Source of the DNA: Thermoguttaceae bacterium
GTDB lineage: Bacteria; Planctomycetota; Planctomycetia; Pirellulales; Thermoguttaceae
Assembly: GCA_017939795.1 (NCBI GenBank)
Contig: JAGBAA010000143.1
Location: 1 to 64,000 of the forward strand
DNA length: 64,000 nucleotides
Direction of reading: 5' to 3'
The translations under genes and the position numbers were made by a program. The notes under the pieces are model-generated. The model ran no database searches. It had not been told where the DNA came from and saw only the letters and a list, made by a program, of their open reading frames with translations. Positions 43,365 through 53,216 of the stretch are shown here, one piece after another. Numbering within the stretch: position 1 is the first letter of the stretch; each line of letters opens with the position of its first letter.

Positions 43365-43392
43365 TTGCAAAATGCGGATTCCGGTTTAAAAT
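43365..43392 (+). promoter_or_regulatory. Promoter of the symporter gene
   Basis: TTGCAA (43365-43370), 16-bp spacer, TAAAAT (43387-43392); leader about 150 nt. Confidence 0.65.
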
Positions 43393-43548
43393 AGAGAGAG
43401 TTTTTAAATTTGATGTCTCGCCTCGCACCCGCGTTTCGTTTCGCTGAGTGTCTGCGTTTCGCAAAATGTTCACGTTTCGTTTCGTATCGATTCGCTGTGC
43501 GTTTCATCATTCCGTTTATTTTCAGATTTCAAGAGTGCGGAGTTTTCC

Positions 43549-45612
43549 ATGAATTTTTTGCTCTCCCAGACCGGATTCAATTTCGGCGCGGTCGACGCGG
43601 GCGTTTTCGTCCTGTTTCTGATCGCGGTCATCGTCATCAGTACACTCAAAAGCCGTTCGGCCGGTGAGTCCAGTGAAGACTACTTCCTGGCGGGCCGTGG
43701 ACTTTCCTGGTGGCTGATCGGATTTTCTCTCATTGCCGCGAACATTTCTGCGGAACAGTTCGTCGGTATGTCCGGCAACGCGGCGCAATGTACGGGTCTT
43801 GCGATCGCCAGCTTTGAGTGGATCGCGGCCATTACGCTGGTCGGTGTCGGTTTCATTTTCCTTCCGATGTTCCTCCGCTGCGGCATCTACACCATCCCGG
43901 AATTTCTCGAATACCGGTACAATAAATTCGCGCGTTCCCTCATGAGTCTGTTCGTCATGATTATTCTGGTCGGCGTTTCCATCGCGGCGGTGATCTACCT
44001 CGGCGCACTGACCATCGACACGCTGTTCCACGGTATGGTGCTCTTCGGCTGCATCGAAGTGAACATCATTACGGCGAGCTGGGCACTCGGCATCCTTGCT
44101 GCGCTTTACGTCTTCATCGGCGGTCTGGCTGCCTGCGCGTGGGCAGATCTTCTTCAGGGAAGCGCGCTGATCATCGGCGGCGCCATCGTCATGTTCTTCG
44201 CTTTCGGCGAGTTCGACAAAATGCAGATCGCCGACATGGAAGCGACCCCGCAGTATCAGCGTCCCGCCGCGTACCAGAGCGGAGCCGACGCCGACATGTT
44301 CTCCGACGTGACGGACGAAACGCCCGTCCTTCAGAAATTCCAGTCCATCAACGCGGACAAACTCCACATGATCCGTCCGCTTAACGACCCGAACATCGTC
44401 TGGACGACCCTGCTGTTCGGCATCTGGATCCCGAACTTCTACTACTGGGGCCTCAACCAGTACATCATGCAGAGAACGCTCGGTTCCCGTTCGCTTGCGG
44501 AAGGACAGAAGGGGATCGTGTTTGCGGCGGCGATGAAGCTGCTGATCCCGTTCATCGTGGTCATTCCGGGCATCCTCGCGTTCAATATGTACCATAAAGA
44601 CATGGCGAATGAAGCGACGATCGACCGTCTGGCCAACGCGCCGACGCTCGCTCTGTTTGAGCGTCTCTCCGCGGGAACTCCGGAAGCTGCCGACAATAAA
44701 GCGGCCGTCTTCAAGTTCGACAAAGATTTCGCCTGCCTGAACTTTGACCAGGCGTGCGCCATCACGAAGTTCAACATGACGCAGCAGAAAGCCGACGCCG
44801 CCGAATTTGACGCGAAACTGGCTGAAAGCGTCAAAAAAGTCGCGGACGCCAACGCTGCCGCCAAGATCGACATGCCGGAAGCGGTCGTGAACGGTCTGGC
44901 TGTCCAGGCGATGAACACGGAGCTGGTCAAGGGAGCGAAGACGGAAAAGGAACTCATCGGCTACAAATACGATGCGGCATTCCCGCTTCTGATCCGCAAC
45001 CTGCCGTTCCCGTCCGGCGTCACGGGCTTCGTGCTTGCCGCTCTGTTCGGCGCGATCATGAGTTCGCTGGCTTCGATGCTCAACGCCGCCTCGACGATCT
45101 TCACGATGGACATTTTCAACGAGTACATCAAGAAGGATGCCGCTCCGAAAACGCAGGTCTTCGTGGGACGCATGTGCGTCGTGATCTTCATGATCTTCGC
45201 CTGCCTGCTCGTTCCGGTCCTCGCTGACCCGAAATTCGGCGGTCTGTTCAAGTACATCCAGGAATTCCAGGGCTACATTTCGCCCGGTATCCTCGTCGTC
45301 TTCCTCTTCGGTCTGTGTGCGAAGCGCGTTCCGGGATTTGCCGGCGGTCTGACGATCCTCTGCGGTCCGGTGGTTTATCTTTTGCTGAAACTCATGCCGA
45401 GTACGGAAGCTATGAACTACCTGAACCACATGGCGATCACGTTCGGAGTTCTGTGGGTCTTGATGATGATCCTCACGCTCATGTTCCCGCGCAAGGATGT
45501 CCGTGAACTGCCGCAGAAGACCGACATGGACCTGACGACCTCCAAGGGTGCCGCGATCTGCGGTGCGATCGTCGTTGCGCTCACCGTCGCGCTTTACATT
45601 TACTTCTGGTAA
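43549..45612 (+). CDS. Sodium:solute symporter (SSS/SGLT family)
   Basis: 687 residues. Family blocks: 'DYFLAGRGLSWWLIGFSLIAANISAEQFVG' region (about 45-75, quoted in parts: YFLAGRGLSWW, SLIAANISAEQF), 'YTIPEFLEYRY' and 'GFVLAALFGAIMSSLASMLNAAST', the sodium-binding helix 8 region. About 13-14 membrane helices. Between two helices lies a roughly 130-residue hydrophilic insertion (about 350-480, rich in Ala, Asp, Lys) that is uncommon in sugar SSS transporters. GGAGTT site before ATG 43549. The next gene is a giant secreted hydrolase-like protein, which suggests uptake of its product. Confidence 0.92.
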   Translation: MNFLLSQTGFNFGAVDAGVFVLFLIAVIVISTLKSRSAGESSEDYFLAGRGLSWWLIGFSLIAANISAEQFVGMSGNAAQCTGLAIASFEWIAAITLVGVGFIFLPMFLRCGIYTIPEFLEYRYNKFARSLMSLFVMIILVGVSIAAVIYLGALTIDTLFHGMVLFGCIEVNIITASWALGILAALYVFIGGLAACAWADLLQGSALIIGGAIVMFFAFGEFDKMQIADMEATPQYQRPAAYQSGADADMFSDVTDETPVLQKFQSINADKLHMIRPLNDPNIVWTTLLFGIWIPNFYYWGLNQYIMQRTLGSRSLAEGQKGIVFAAAMKLLIPFIVVIPGILAFNMYHKDMANEATIDRLANAPTLALFERLSAGTPEAADNKAAVFKFDKDFACLNFDQACAITKFNMTQQKADAAEFDAKLAESVKKVADANAAAKIDMPEAVVNGLAVQAMNTELVKGAKTEKELIGYKYDAAFPLLIRNLPFPSGVTGFVLAALFGAIMSSLASMLNAASTIFTMDIFNEYIKKDAAPKTQVFVGRMCVVIFMIFACLLVPVLADPKFGGLFKYIQEFQGYISPGILVVFLFGLCAKRVPGFAGGLTILCGPVVYLLLKLMPSTEAMNYLNHMAITFGVLWVLMMILTLMFPRKDVRELPQKTDMDLTTSKGAAICGAIVVALTVALYIYFW

Positions 45613-45779
45613 TCGACATTTCAGACGGTGAAAGGAGAGATTTCCGAAAAATGGGAAAAAACTCCTTTCGTTCAGCCTGAAATTTGAATCTCCGAGCCTC
45701 CGTGTCCGCCGCGATCCGGAGGCTCGAATGATCTTTGGATCTCCCACCGCTTCCCGCCCTTAAATTCAAGGAGAATTTC

Positions 45780-48700
45780 ATGAAACGCCATTTTTCCGGA
45801 CTCTTTTGGGGAGTCTGCGTGAACGTCTTTTTTTTGTGTCTCGCGGTTTCTGTTCCGTTTGTTTCCGCGGAAGATCTCTGCCTGGAACTGGCGGACGCGC
45901 CGGAATCGGGGATAGTGCTCCTTCCGCTCCGTTCCGAAACGCTTGCCGCGGTGACGCCGTGCGATGCGGAAAAACTCACCGGCATTCGGGTCACTTTTGA
46001 CTCGAAACCGCTCCTTTCCCAGTACGTTCACGGCGAATATCTCGTCCTGAAACTCGGTCCGGAAATGGTCCGCGCCTCACGGGAAAAGACTCTCGTGCTG
46101 GTGCTCAAACCGGTTGAGGGCGGAGAGACTTTTTCATCCGAAGAGTCTTCAAAAGCACTTCCGGAGAAAGAGATCCTGACGGAAACTTCCGCGTATTCGA
46201 TCCGGCAGTCTGTGGACAAAAATGGAGGTTTTCCGAATCTGATCCGGTTCACGAAGAGCGGAAAGACTGTGGAAGCGTTTCATTTTCGGGACCGCGTGCA
46301 GGAAAAAGATGAGACGGAGGCTGATCGGCCATTTTTCGGGGGCTGGGTCCTTGTGCAGGATGCGGATCCTGAACTGACGCTTCTTTCCGACGGTCCGATC
46401 TGCCGCGTCGTGCGTCATTCGGCACGGTACATGATGGGAGAAAAGGAGGCTCCGGGGAATGTGCGGGCAGTCTACGACTGGTTCTTTTTCAAAGACAGCG
46501 GGCTGGTTTACGTCCAGAGCCGCGCCTCGCAGAGTTTACCGCATGAGTGGGATGAGCACCATTTTCTGGAACTTCACGTCAAAGATCCGTCCTTTGACCG
46601 AGTCCGCGGAAAGACTGACGCGGGAAAATCGGCCGACGGGAAGCCGCACGATGGGAAGATCGACAAGCGGCTCGAAAAGAGCGACACGCAGGGATTTTTC
46701 CGGCATTTCGGCGCGTTTTCGGACGGAAGGAATTTCATCGGATTTCCGCCGGAAAGCGGATTCTACGACGGGAAGAACTACGGTCCTTACCTTCACGCAG
46801 AGATCCGAAAAGCGTGGGGAGGCTGGGAAACGCCCGAAAAAAAACACGCCGCGTGGCTGATCCTCGATTCTTTTGATTCACCCGAAGATTTCGACGCCGC
46901 GGCAGAAAAATTCCTCACCCATCCGCGTCCCGGTTACGCGAAACTAACCGTCCGGGATGAAAAGGAAACTTCGGAAAGCACTAAAATTTTCAGCACGGGA
47001 ACGGTCGAAAACTGGCGCAGACAGCTCGTGTTTTCGCTCCTTCTTTCCGGGAGACCGAATGCCCAAAATTTGAGTCAGGCCGTCCGTACACTTCCGGTCG
47101 GTCAGGAAAAAGATGGTCTTCTGCTTCTGGCGAGCCGCGATCTTGTGATGCTTTTGGCCAAAACGGAGGAAAAAGAGGGCGTTTCGCTCGCACTTCTGGG
47201 ACTTGCGGACCGAAAGACGGGACTCTGCTTCACCGACGGCACTCCACAGGCGCTTTTCTCTGCCGAATTGCGCGAAACGGAGACGAAAACGCGTCTCGAC
47301 CTCTCCTCGCTTTCCATTTGGAAAGAGATCGCCATCGTGCAGAAACCTGGGACTTCCGAGTGGTCCTTCACGTTCCGTTCTCCGTTGATCGGCAGAGCCG
47401 GAATGAACACCGAAACCGCCGCGCCTTTGGAATGGACGCTCCAGATCTTGGCGGATCCGGAAATACCGGCGTTGGAGCTTGGCTGGAGCGGGAAGACCAA
47501 CTCTGAAAAACTCTCATTCATGCGCGTCTGCGCCGGTCAGCTCGTCTGCGGGATCTTTGGCGGCAGAACGTGCGGAATTTACCCGAATACGTCCGGGCTT
47601 CTGCTGCCCAAACCGTTTTCGACCGAGATTTCCCGAAAGGCTCTCTACCCGGCAGGGTGGTGCGTGATGCCTTGGACGGCGATCTGGGACGAAGAGACAA
47701 AACGCGGGATCTACGTCGGATTCCACGATCCGAAAGGAAGCGCGAAGACCGTCGAGTTCATCTCGGAACCGCTCCAAAGTCAGGTGAAGCTCGCCTTCAC
47801 GCATTCTGTCCCGAACATGACGGTGCCGGGAAATGAAACTGTGTCCTCCGGAAGATTCGTCCTTCAGCCTTTCGACGGAAACTGGTTTGACGCGGCACTC
47901 ATCTACCGTGCATGGGTGCGCGAAAACGCGGAGTGGTTCCCTGAACTTGGACCGGAAGGCCGAATGGACACGCCGAATTGGATGAAGGAACTCTCCATCT
48001 GGGCACAGGGTGGAGGGGAACCGGCGTCGGTCGTTCGGATGATGCGCGATTTCCATGATGCGTTTGGTCTGCCGTGTGCGCTCCACTGGTACAATTGGCA
48101 CAAAACGCCATTCGACAATGACTATCCGCACTACGTTCCGGACGACGGTTTCCGTGAGGCTGTCTGCGAGATCCAGAAGGACGGCGATATTTTCGTCATG
48201 CCGTACATCAACGGAAGACTTTGGGATACGCGGGATCGCGGGATGGAGGATTTTCAGTTTTCCAGCGTCGCATTTCCTGCCGTGACGAAAAAAGAGACCG
48301 GCGAGCCGTTTACGGAAACCTACGCAAGCACAGAGGCAGACGGTTCCAAAGTCCGGCTCGGCGCGATGTGTCCGTCCACACAGCTCTGGCAGGAAAAGGT
48401 CACGTCGATCATCCTGGGACTCATGAACGACCAGTACGTCAAGGCGGTCTACGTCGATCAGATCGCGGCGGCGAGGGCCGTTGAGTGCATGGATCCGACG
48501 CACGGCCACCCGCTCGGCGGCGGTTCCTGGTGGGTCGAAGCGTACGCGGAAATGATGCGGAAGATCCGCGCGGAAATGAAAGCATCCGGAAACAGAGCTT
48601 CTCCCGGAAACGAGCGGATACTCACCTCCGAATGCAATGCGGAAACCTACGCGGACCAGTTCGACGGTCTGCTGACCTGGCATCTGCAGTCTGATCAGGC

Positions 48701-49310
48701 AGTCCCCGCTTTCGCGGCAGTTTACGGTGGGGTGGTCCAGATGTTCGGCAGAAGCTACTCCGGCGACGATACGGCCGTCCGGATGAAAGCCGCACAGCAG
48801 CTCATTTTCGGCGAGCAGATCGGCTGGTTCTCCCCCCTGACGATCCAGCGGAAAGCGGTCATGGAGTACGTGCGGCCCCTCGTTCATTTCCGAAACTGCA
48901 TCGTGCCGTACTTCTTCAAGGGGGAAATGGCGCGTCCTGCCGAATTCCTTGCCCCGCTGCCGACGGTGACTTCCGACTGGAAATGGCACGGCAAAGCTCT
49001 CGTGACCATGGAAGCAGTCCAGTCCTCAACGTGGCGGATCCTGGAGTACCCGGAAGGGGAAAAGAGAGACTGGAAGCAGGGAAAAGTCCGAAAATTGGTC
49101 TTCATCTTCACCAATTTCTCGGACACTCCAGTCAAAAGCAGGATCCGTGCGCATCTGGAAGAAGCCGGTTTTTCCGACCTGAGTAAAGTCCGCGTCGAAA
49201 AGATCGCCTCTGACGGCACGCGCACACCGCTTTCCCTTGAGTTTTTCGAGCAGGAGATCGACTTCGCGCCGCTTCAGACCTGGGGAGTGGAGCTTTCCGA
49301 AGTGGAATGA
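45780..49310 (+). CDS. Giant secreted DUF6259-type protein
   Basis: 1176 residues from ATG 45780 (AAGGAG site 6 bp upstream). Signal peptide 1-30 ('PFVSA'). The N-terminal half is beta-rich. From about 720 onward the sequence fits a TIM-barrel-like hydrolase: 'NWMKELSIWAQGGGEP', 'LHWYNWHKTPFDNDYPHY', 'VYVDQIAAARAVECMDPTHGHP' and 'ILTSECNAETYADQFDG'. Asp and Glu in those blocks are candidate catalytic residues. This matches planctomycete proteins labelled DUF6259, whose activity I do not know to be established. It lies 167 bp after the symporter, same strand, possibly co-transcribed. Confidence 0.8.
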   Translation: MKRHFSGLFWGVCVNVFFLCLAVSVPFVSAEDLCLELADAPESGIVLLPLRSETLAAVTPCDAEKLTGIRVTFDSKPLLSQYVHGEYLVLKLGPEMVRASREKTLVLVLKPVEGGETFSSEESSKALPEKEILTETSAYSIRQSVDKNGGFPNLIRFTKSGKTVEAFHFRDRVQEKDETEADRPFFGGWVLVQDADPELTLLSDGPICRVVRHSARYMMGEKEAPGNVRAVYDWFFFKDSGLVYVQSRASQSLPHEWDEHHFLELHVKDPSFDRVRGKTDAGKSADGKPHDGKIDKRLEKSDTQGFFRHFGAFSDGRNFIGFPPESGFYDGKNYGPYLHAEIRKAWGGWETPEKKHAAWLILDSFDSPEDFDAAAEKFLTHPRPGYAKLTVRDEKETSESTKIFSTGTVENWRRQLVFSLLLSGRPNAQNLSQAVRTLPVGQEKDGLLLLASRDLVMLLAKTEEKEGVSLALLGLADRKTGLCFTDGTPQALFSAELRETETKTRLDLSSLSIWKEIAIVQKPGTSEWSFTFRSPLIGRAGMNTETAAPLEWTLQILADPEIPALELGWSGKTNSEKLSFMRVCAGQLVCGIFGGRTCGIYPNTSGLLLPKPFSTEISRKALYPAGWCVMPWTAIWDEETKRGIYVGFHDPKGSAKTVEFISEPLQSQVKLAFTHSVPNMTVPGNETVSSGRFVLQPFDGNWFDAALIYRAWVRENAEWFPELGPEGRMDTPNWMKELSIWAQGGGEPASVVRMMRDFHDAFGLPCALHWYNWHKTPFDNDYPHYVPDDGFREAVCEIQKDGDIFVMPYINGRLWDTRDRGMEDFQFSSVAFPAVTKKETGEPFTETYASTEADGSKVRLGAMCPSTQLWQEKVTSIILGLMNDQYVKAVYVDQIAAARAVECMDPTHGHPLGGGSWWVEAYAEMMRKIRAEMKASGNRASPGNERILTSECNAETYADQFDGLLTWHLQSDQAVPAFAAVYGGVVQMFGRSYSGDDTAVRMKAAQQLIFGEQIGWFSPLTIQRKAVMEYVRPLVHFRNCIVPYFFKGEMARPAEFLAPLPTVTSDWKWHGKALVTMEAVQSSTWRILEYPEGEKRDWKQGKVRKLVFIFTNFSDTPVKSRIRAHLEEAGFSDLSKVRVEKIASDGTRTPLSLEFFEQEIDFAPLQTWGVELSEVE

Positions 49311-49351
49311 TGTTTAAATAGAAACTTCGTTTCAGGCGGAATAAAAATGCT

Positions 49352-49610
49352 GGTTCATCCGGCAACTGCTTACCGAACCAGCTCCGATTTTACCTCAAAG
49401 TGCACACAGCGCCGCAGAAACACACTGAAAAAAAGGAAGAGATCCCAGACACGAAATTTTCGGAAAATACGAAAAGAGCCAAATGAATTTTTTAAAAATT
49501 TTTAAATATTTGTGGAATCTGCTTTTTCGTGTTTTGGACATTCAAATCCGTGTTTCTCCGTGAGCTTTCTATGTCTTCTTGGTGGAATTGGTACTCTGCC
49601 GCTGGATGAA
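49352..49610 (-). repeat. Inverted-repeat intergenic element, copy 2
   Basis: About 260 bp, inverted relative to copy 1. The left end GGTTCATCCGGCAACTGC and the right end, read on the minus strand (TTCATCCAGCGGCAGAGTAC), are related, so the element has imperfect terminal inverted repeats. No transposase ORF inside. Confidence 0.85.
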
Positions 49611-49639
49611 GGAGCGTTGAAGGATCCATGGTTTCGAAA

Positions 49640-49684
49640 ATGAAAAAAGGCAGTACACAATGTACCGCCTTTTCTTTTTAAGAG
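49640..49684. terminator. Bidirectional terminator between convergent genes
   Basis: GGCAGTACA (49650-49658) pairs with TGTACCGCC (49662-49670) with one mismatch; A-run on the left and T-run on the right. Confidence 0.75.
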
Positions 49685-49743
49685 TATGTTTCGGATCCCA
49701 GAGTATTTTTCAGGACGCCGAAAACGTGAATTGGATCCTGAGA

Positions 49744-51168
49744 CTACTCTTCGTCATCTTCGAAAAGGTCTTCGTCGCCGTTTTCCTCACCGATCGTCTC
49801 AACAGAAACGGAGGGCTGGATGCTCTTGATGAGTTTGCCGAGGGATTCAAAAATGGCACTTTCCGCGTGGAACGTTCCGACGAGTTTGCCGTCATTCACG
49901 TCCACGATGTACGTGATCTTTCCATCGAGTCCAAGTTCCTCAAATGCGGGATTCAGGCTGGTGATGAGATCCATATCGAAGCTCACTTTTCCGTTTTTCT
50001 CGACCGTCCCGACTTTCAGCGGGTTGGCTTTCAGCGTTTTCTTCAGGAGCGTGGAAGCTTTTCCGGATTTCGAGGCAGCGAGGAAAATGTACTTTTTGTG
50101 GACACCGACCGCGACATTCTGGCCGTTTTCGTGCTGAAGTTCATGGATCGTGATGGATTTTCCGATCTTTCCGACGTTTGCAGTGCCGGACACTTCGCCG
50201 TCTTCTTCCAGTTCTTCGATGGCATCAACGATCATTTTGTTGATTTTGTCGCCATTGCTGATCCCCATCGCGGCAATCAGGCCATTCGCGTCAGCGTTGA
50301 GGACAAAGTCAACCTTCTCAACGTCCATGGCCATAAGAATGGCTTCACGAAGTTTTTCCGGGACGGTTTCTTCCGAGGTCAGAGCGTTGACCATATCGCG
50401 GCGATTATTTTCGTCAAACGTGCCGAGGACCTGGATCGTGAACGGAGCGTCTTCATCGCAAAGACTGCCGAGCAGGGATTTCGTGAGCTTTTCGCTGTTG
50501 GCGAAATTGCCGGCAATGTCCGTACCTTCTTTCGGGACCTGGGTGAACGTGAAGTCAAGGTCTCCGGCTTCGGAAACATCCAGATCCAATGTGAAGGATT
50601 CCAGCTGGGCGAGGTTTTTCTGCATCTGCTCGATCTGTTCCTGCTGGACGTTCGGATTCATGGCGGCCAGCGCGAGCAGCGGAGCCAGAGCGGACGGTTT
50701 CGCATCGAGGGAGAGGACTTTGGTGCCGTCGAAAGCCGGGACGTCGCCGGTCCATTCCGTGTTCATGCAGCAGACGGCGAAATCGTTTTTGAATTCGACT
50801 TTGACGTCTTCCGGAATTTTACCGTCTTCCTGGAGTTTGCCGAGCTGGGTCTCAAAAAGGGACTGGTTTTTCACCGGGAGAAAGATCGTGTACGCGAAGC
50901 CGTCTTCCGGCATGTCGGCGATCAGGCCCATCGGTTTCGCAATGTCGATCCCGAACGCGGCAGGCTGCGCAAGGACCATCTGGACGAGGATCGGATAATT
51001 CGGATCGATCTTGGCCGCAATAACGCCGGCTTTGGTCTGAATGTTTTCGATGCTGGAAATGGTCAGCTCAACATCGTGCGATGCGGACTGCACAAAGGCC
51101 GGGGCGGTCAGCAGCATTCCGAAAGACGTCGCGAAAGCTGCAGAAATACTCATGAATTTTTTCAGCAT
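49744..51168 (-). CDS. Secreted protein of unknown function
   Basis: 474 residues. Signal peptide 1-29 ('FVQSA'). Mature part has long alternating alpha/beta segments and an acidic C-terminal tail ('EENGDEDLFEDDEE'). Blocks such as 'GLIADMPEDGFAYTIFLPVKN' and 'VGVHKKYIFLAASKSGKAS' remind me of secreted planctomycete proteins of unknown function; no enzyme motif is visible. GGAGG site before ATG 51168. Rich in Lys/Glu and regular codons, so probably well expressed. Located downstream of the thioredoxin-protease gene on the same strand. Confidence 0.75.
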   Translation of the reverse strand: MLKKFMSISAAFATSFGMLLTAPAFVQSASHDVELTISSIENIQTKAGVIAAKIDPNYPILVQMVLAQPAAFGIDIAKPMGLIADMPEDGFAYTIFLPVKNQSLFETQLGKLQEDGKIPEDVKVEFKNDFAVCCMNTEWTGDVPAFDGTKVLSLDAKPSALAPLLALAAMNPNVQQEQIEQMQKNLAQLESFTLDLDVSEAGDLDFTFTQVPKEGTDIAGNFANSEKLTKSLLGSLCDEDAPFTIQVLGTFDENNRRDMVNALTSEETVPEKLREAILMAMDVEKVDFVLNADANGLIAAMGISNGDKINKMIVDAIEELEEDGEVSGTANVGKIGKSITIHELQHENGQNVAVGVHKKYIFLAASKSGKASTLLKKTLKANPLKVGTVEKNGKVSFDMDLITSLNPAFEELGLDGKITYIVDVNDGKLVGTFHAESAIFESLGKLIKSIQPSVSVETIGEENGDEDLFEDDEE

Positions 51169-51364
51169 GGAATTCCTCCATAAAATGAAAATCAGGTTGA
51201 TGAAATCAGTTCAAATACGGTAAATGCCAATGAATTTTACGGAACAAAAGGAATCTGGTTCACTTTTTCTGTCCGTTTCGGCATTTTTAGGGGGCATTTT
51301 GGTTGCGTTTCCATGGCAGCTTTGGAAACAGATCTGGACGGTGCGGCACCTTGCCGATCACTGA

Positions 51365-51381
51365 ATTTTACGCAGTAAAAT
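51365..51381. promoter_or_regulatory. Palindrome upstream of the secreted unknown
   Basis: ATTTTAC-GCA-GTAAAAT, a perfect 17-bp palindrome in the 250-bp intergenic gap, about 200 bp before the start at 51168. A second 'GAATTTTACG' lies at about 51233. Could be an operator; unproven. The gap holds nothing else I recognise. Confidence 0.3.
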
Positions 51382-51419
51382 GGGATCCGTTCGGAATCTA
51401 TGGCGTTCCTTATGGTTTT

Positions 51420-53216
51420 CTACCAGCGCGGCGGCCATTCCGGGGCGGCTTCGCCCGTAAGGGTTCCTTCTGGGATCTGCGTCACCGGAACATTCGGTGT
51501 GCCAGGTGCCTGGGCACCTTGAGCGTTTTGTGCGTTCTGAACGTTCTGCGATTCGGCAGCGTACTGCGCGGGGGCGGCCGTCGGTTCTGCCGGTTTCAGC
51601 GGCTGGGCGAACGGATCCTGGATGCGGGCCGGGGAGTTCGGCATGACGATCGAATGTTCCCCGGACACACCGTTTTGCGGAATTGCCGTAACGCGCGAAG
51701 TCGGCATGACGCTGACGGGGATCTCAGGACGATGGTCTGTGTTCGCCGGAGGAAGGTCTTCCAGCGCGATAGTCTGACGCGGCGCGTCGATCCTTTGGCG
51801 GCTCTTGTTCAGTGGGGAGTGGACGAAACGTTCCATTTTGAGGTGGCGGAAATAGGAATGGATCTCGGTCAGTGAGGTAAACATTCCTTCCTGATCTTCC
51901 ACGTCCGCCGCGACACAGACGCCGAGCAGCTCGCCATTTTCTGAAAACATTCCGCCTCCGCTGCGTCCAGCGACCGGAACGGCCGAAACTTCGATATTTT
52001 CGGGGCCAAGGTATCGGTTCAGGTTCGTGATGTTTCCGGTCTGGAGCGTCGGATCGGCTCCGTGACTGCATCCGCACGTGGAGATCGGGAGGCCTTTCCG
52101 AAGCGGGAAGTCATTCTGAGCGACGCGCACCGTCTGGACCGGGAAATCGACCGCGACGCTCAGGATCCCAAGGTCGGCCTCCTCATTGTGGTGGATGTAC
52201 TTTCCTTCCAGCGTCCGTTTGCCCCCTGCGGTAAAGAGATCGACGGAAATCGTTCCCCCCTCCTTGACGTACTCTCGGAAAAGGTGCCCGCAGGTCAAGA
52301 CCAGCGCGTAGCCTGACCGGCAGTCAATGAGTGTTCCGGTACCGCTTCCCTGCGTACTGCCGAGGACATTGATCCGCACGGTCGAAGCGAGAATGAGGTC
52401 TGCGGTGCTCTGTGGTTCGGAAAACGCCAGAATGTCTGTACCCGCTGCCGGAGAATTTCCGGAAGGTGCGGCATTCGAGGATGAATTCCCGGCAGGATTC
52501 GCGCCAGGATCTGCACTGCGCCACTGGAGCGATTCGGAGGCATTCTGTGAATTGGAGGAAACTTTCTGGAACGCATTCTGCGCATTCGACGCAATGGCTC
52601 TGTTCGCCGGGACGGTGTCGTTTGCGGACGCTGCGGCCAGCTGCGCGGAAGGAGTCTGCTTCAGACCGGTCGTGAAAGTGCAGTTCCCAGCCAGAATATC
52701 CTGGATCGAGACGTTCGCTTCCCGTCCCCGCCATGCCGACGGAGCTGCCTGCACGTACTGCCGGGAGCTGCTGTTCAGCCGTTTGGGACGGAATGAGGGC
52801 GTTCCCCCGGCCTGAACGATCAGATTTTCGAGTTTCTGCTCCGAAGTGACTCCCACGTGCCGGGCGACTTCCTTGCCGTCCACGATGACGACGAAACACG
52901 GAATTTTCGTGATGTTGAACCGCTGCGCCCAATCAGGGAACCGGTCCGTGTTGACCTTACTGACGCGGAATCCGCGCTGTACCAGACTGTCCACCGCCGG
53001 CATCATCGCACGGCAGGGACCGCAGGCATCGTTGAAAAAATCGAGCAGAACGACCCCGTGTTCCACCGAATCTTCGTCGGAAATGAACGTTTTACTTTTG
53101 GAAAACAGGCGCGCGGCCGTGTGCGTTTTAGAGGATTCCTCTGCATCGGCAGTGCCGCTGATCAAAACCATGATCCCCAACAGGGCACAGAAAAGGATAC
53201 TTGAAGGACGAATCAT
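51420..53216 (-). CDS. Secreted thioredoxin-trypsin fusion protein
   Basis: 598 residues from ATG 53216 (GGAG site 8 bp upstream). Signal peptide 1-25. Thioredoxin domain about 40-135: active site CGPC (65-68), cis-Pro in 'KIPCF' (about 106). Then a Ser/Asn/Ala-rich linker (about 140-260). Trypsin-like serine protease domain about 265-460 with H311 (CGHLF), D348 (EEADLGI) and S419 (GRSGGG). A Pro/Ala/Gln-rich tail (about 480-598) ends at 'PEWPPRW'. All catalytic residues are intact. Likely periplasmic; the redox domain could regulate or deliver substrates to the protease (inference). Confidence 0.88.
   Translation of the reverse strand: MIRPSSILFCALLGIMVLISGTADAEESSKTHTAARLFSKSKTFISDEDSVEHGVVLLDFFNDACGPCRAMMPAVDSLVQRGFRVSKVNTDRFPDWAQRFNITKIPCFVVIVDGKEVARHVGVTSEQKLENLIVQAGGTPSFRPKRLNSSSRQYVQAAPSAWRGREANVSIQDILAGNCTFTTGLKQTPSAQLAAASANDTVPANRAIASNAQNAFQKVSSNSQNASESLQWRSADPGANPAGNSSSNAAPSGNSPAAGTDILAFSEPQSTADLILASTVRINVLGSTQGSGTGTLIDCRSGYALVLTCGHLFREYVKEGGTISVDLFTAGGKRTLEGKYIHHNEEADLGILSVAVDFPVQTVRVAQNDFPLRKGLPISTCGCSHGADPTLQTGNITNLNRYLGPENIEVSAVPVAGRSGGGMFSENGELLGVCVAADVEDQEGMFTSLTEIHSYFRHLKMERFVHSPLNKSRQRIDAPRQTIALEDLPPANTDHRPEIPVSVMPTSRVTAIPQNGVSGEHSIVMPNSPARIQDPFAQPLKPAEPTAAPAQYAAESQNVQNAQNAQGAQAPGTPNVPVTQIPEGTLTGEAAPEWPPRW

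Noticed and set aside
43522-45747. 741-codon ORF on the minus strand opposite the symporter
   Set aside because: Composition is Arg/Asp/His-rich with no family motif; it is the antisense shadow of a clear membrane transporter with good ribosome binding site and promoter.
49660-51183. 507-codon plus-strand ORF opposite the secreted unknown at 49744-51168
   Set aside because: The minus-strand gene has a signal peptide and GGAGG site; the plus ORF has neither.
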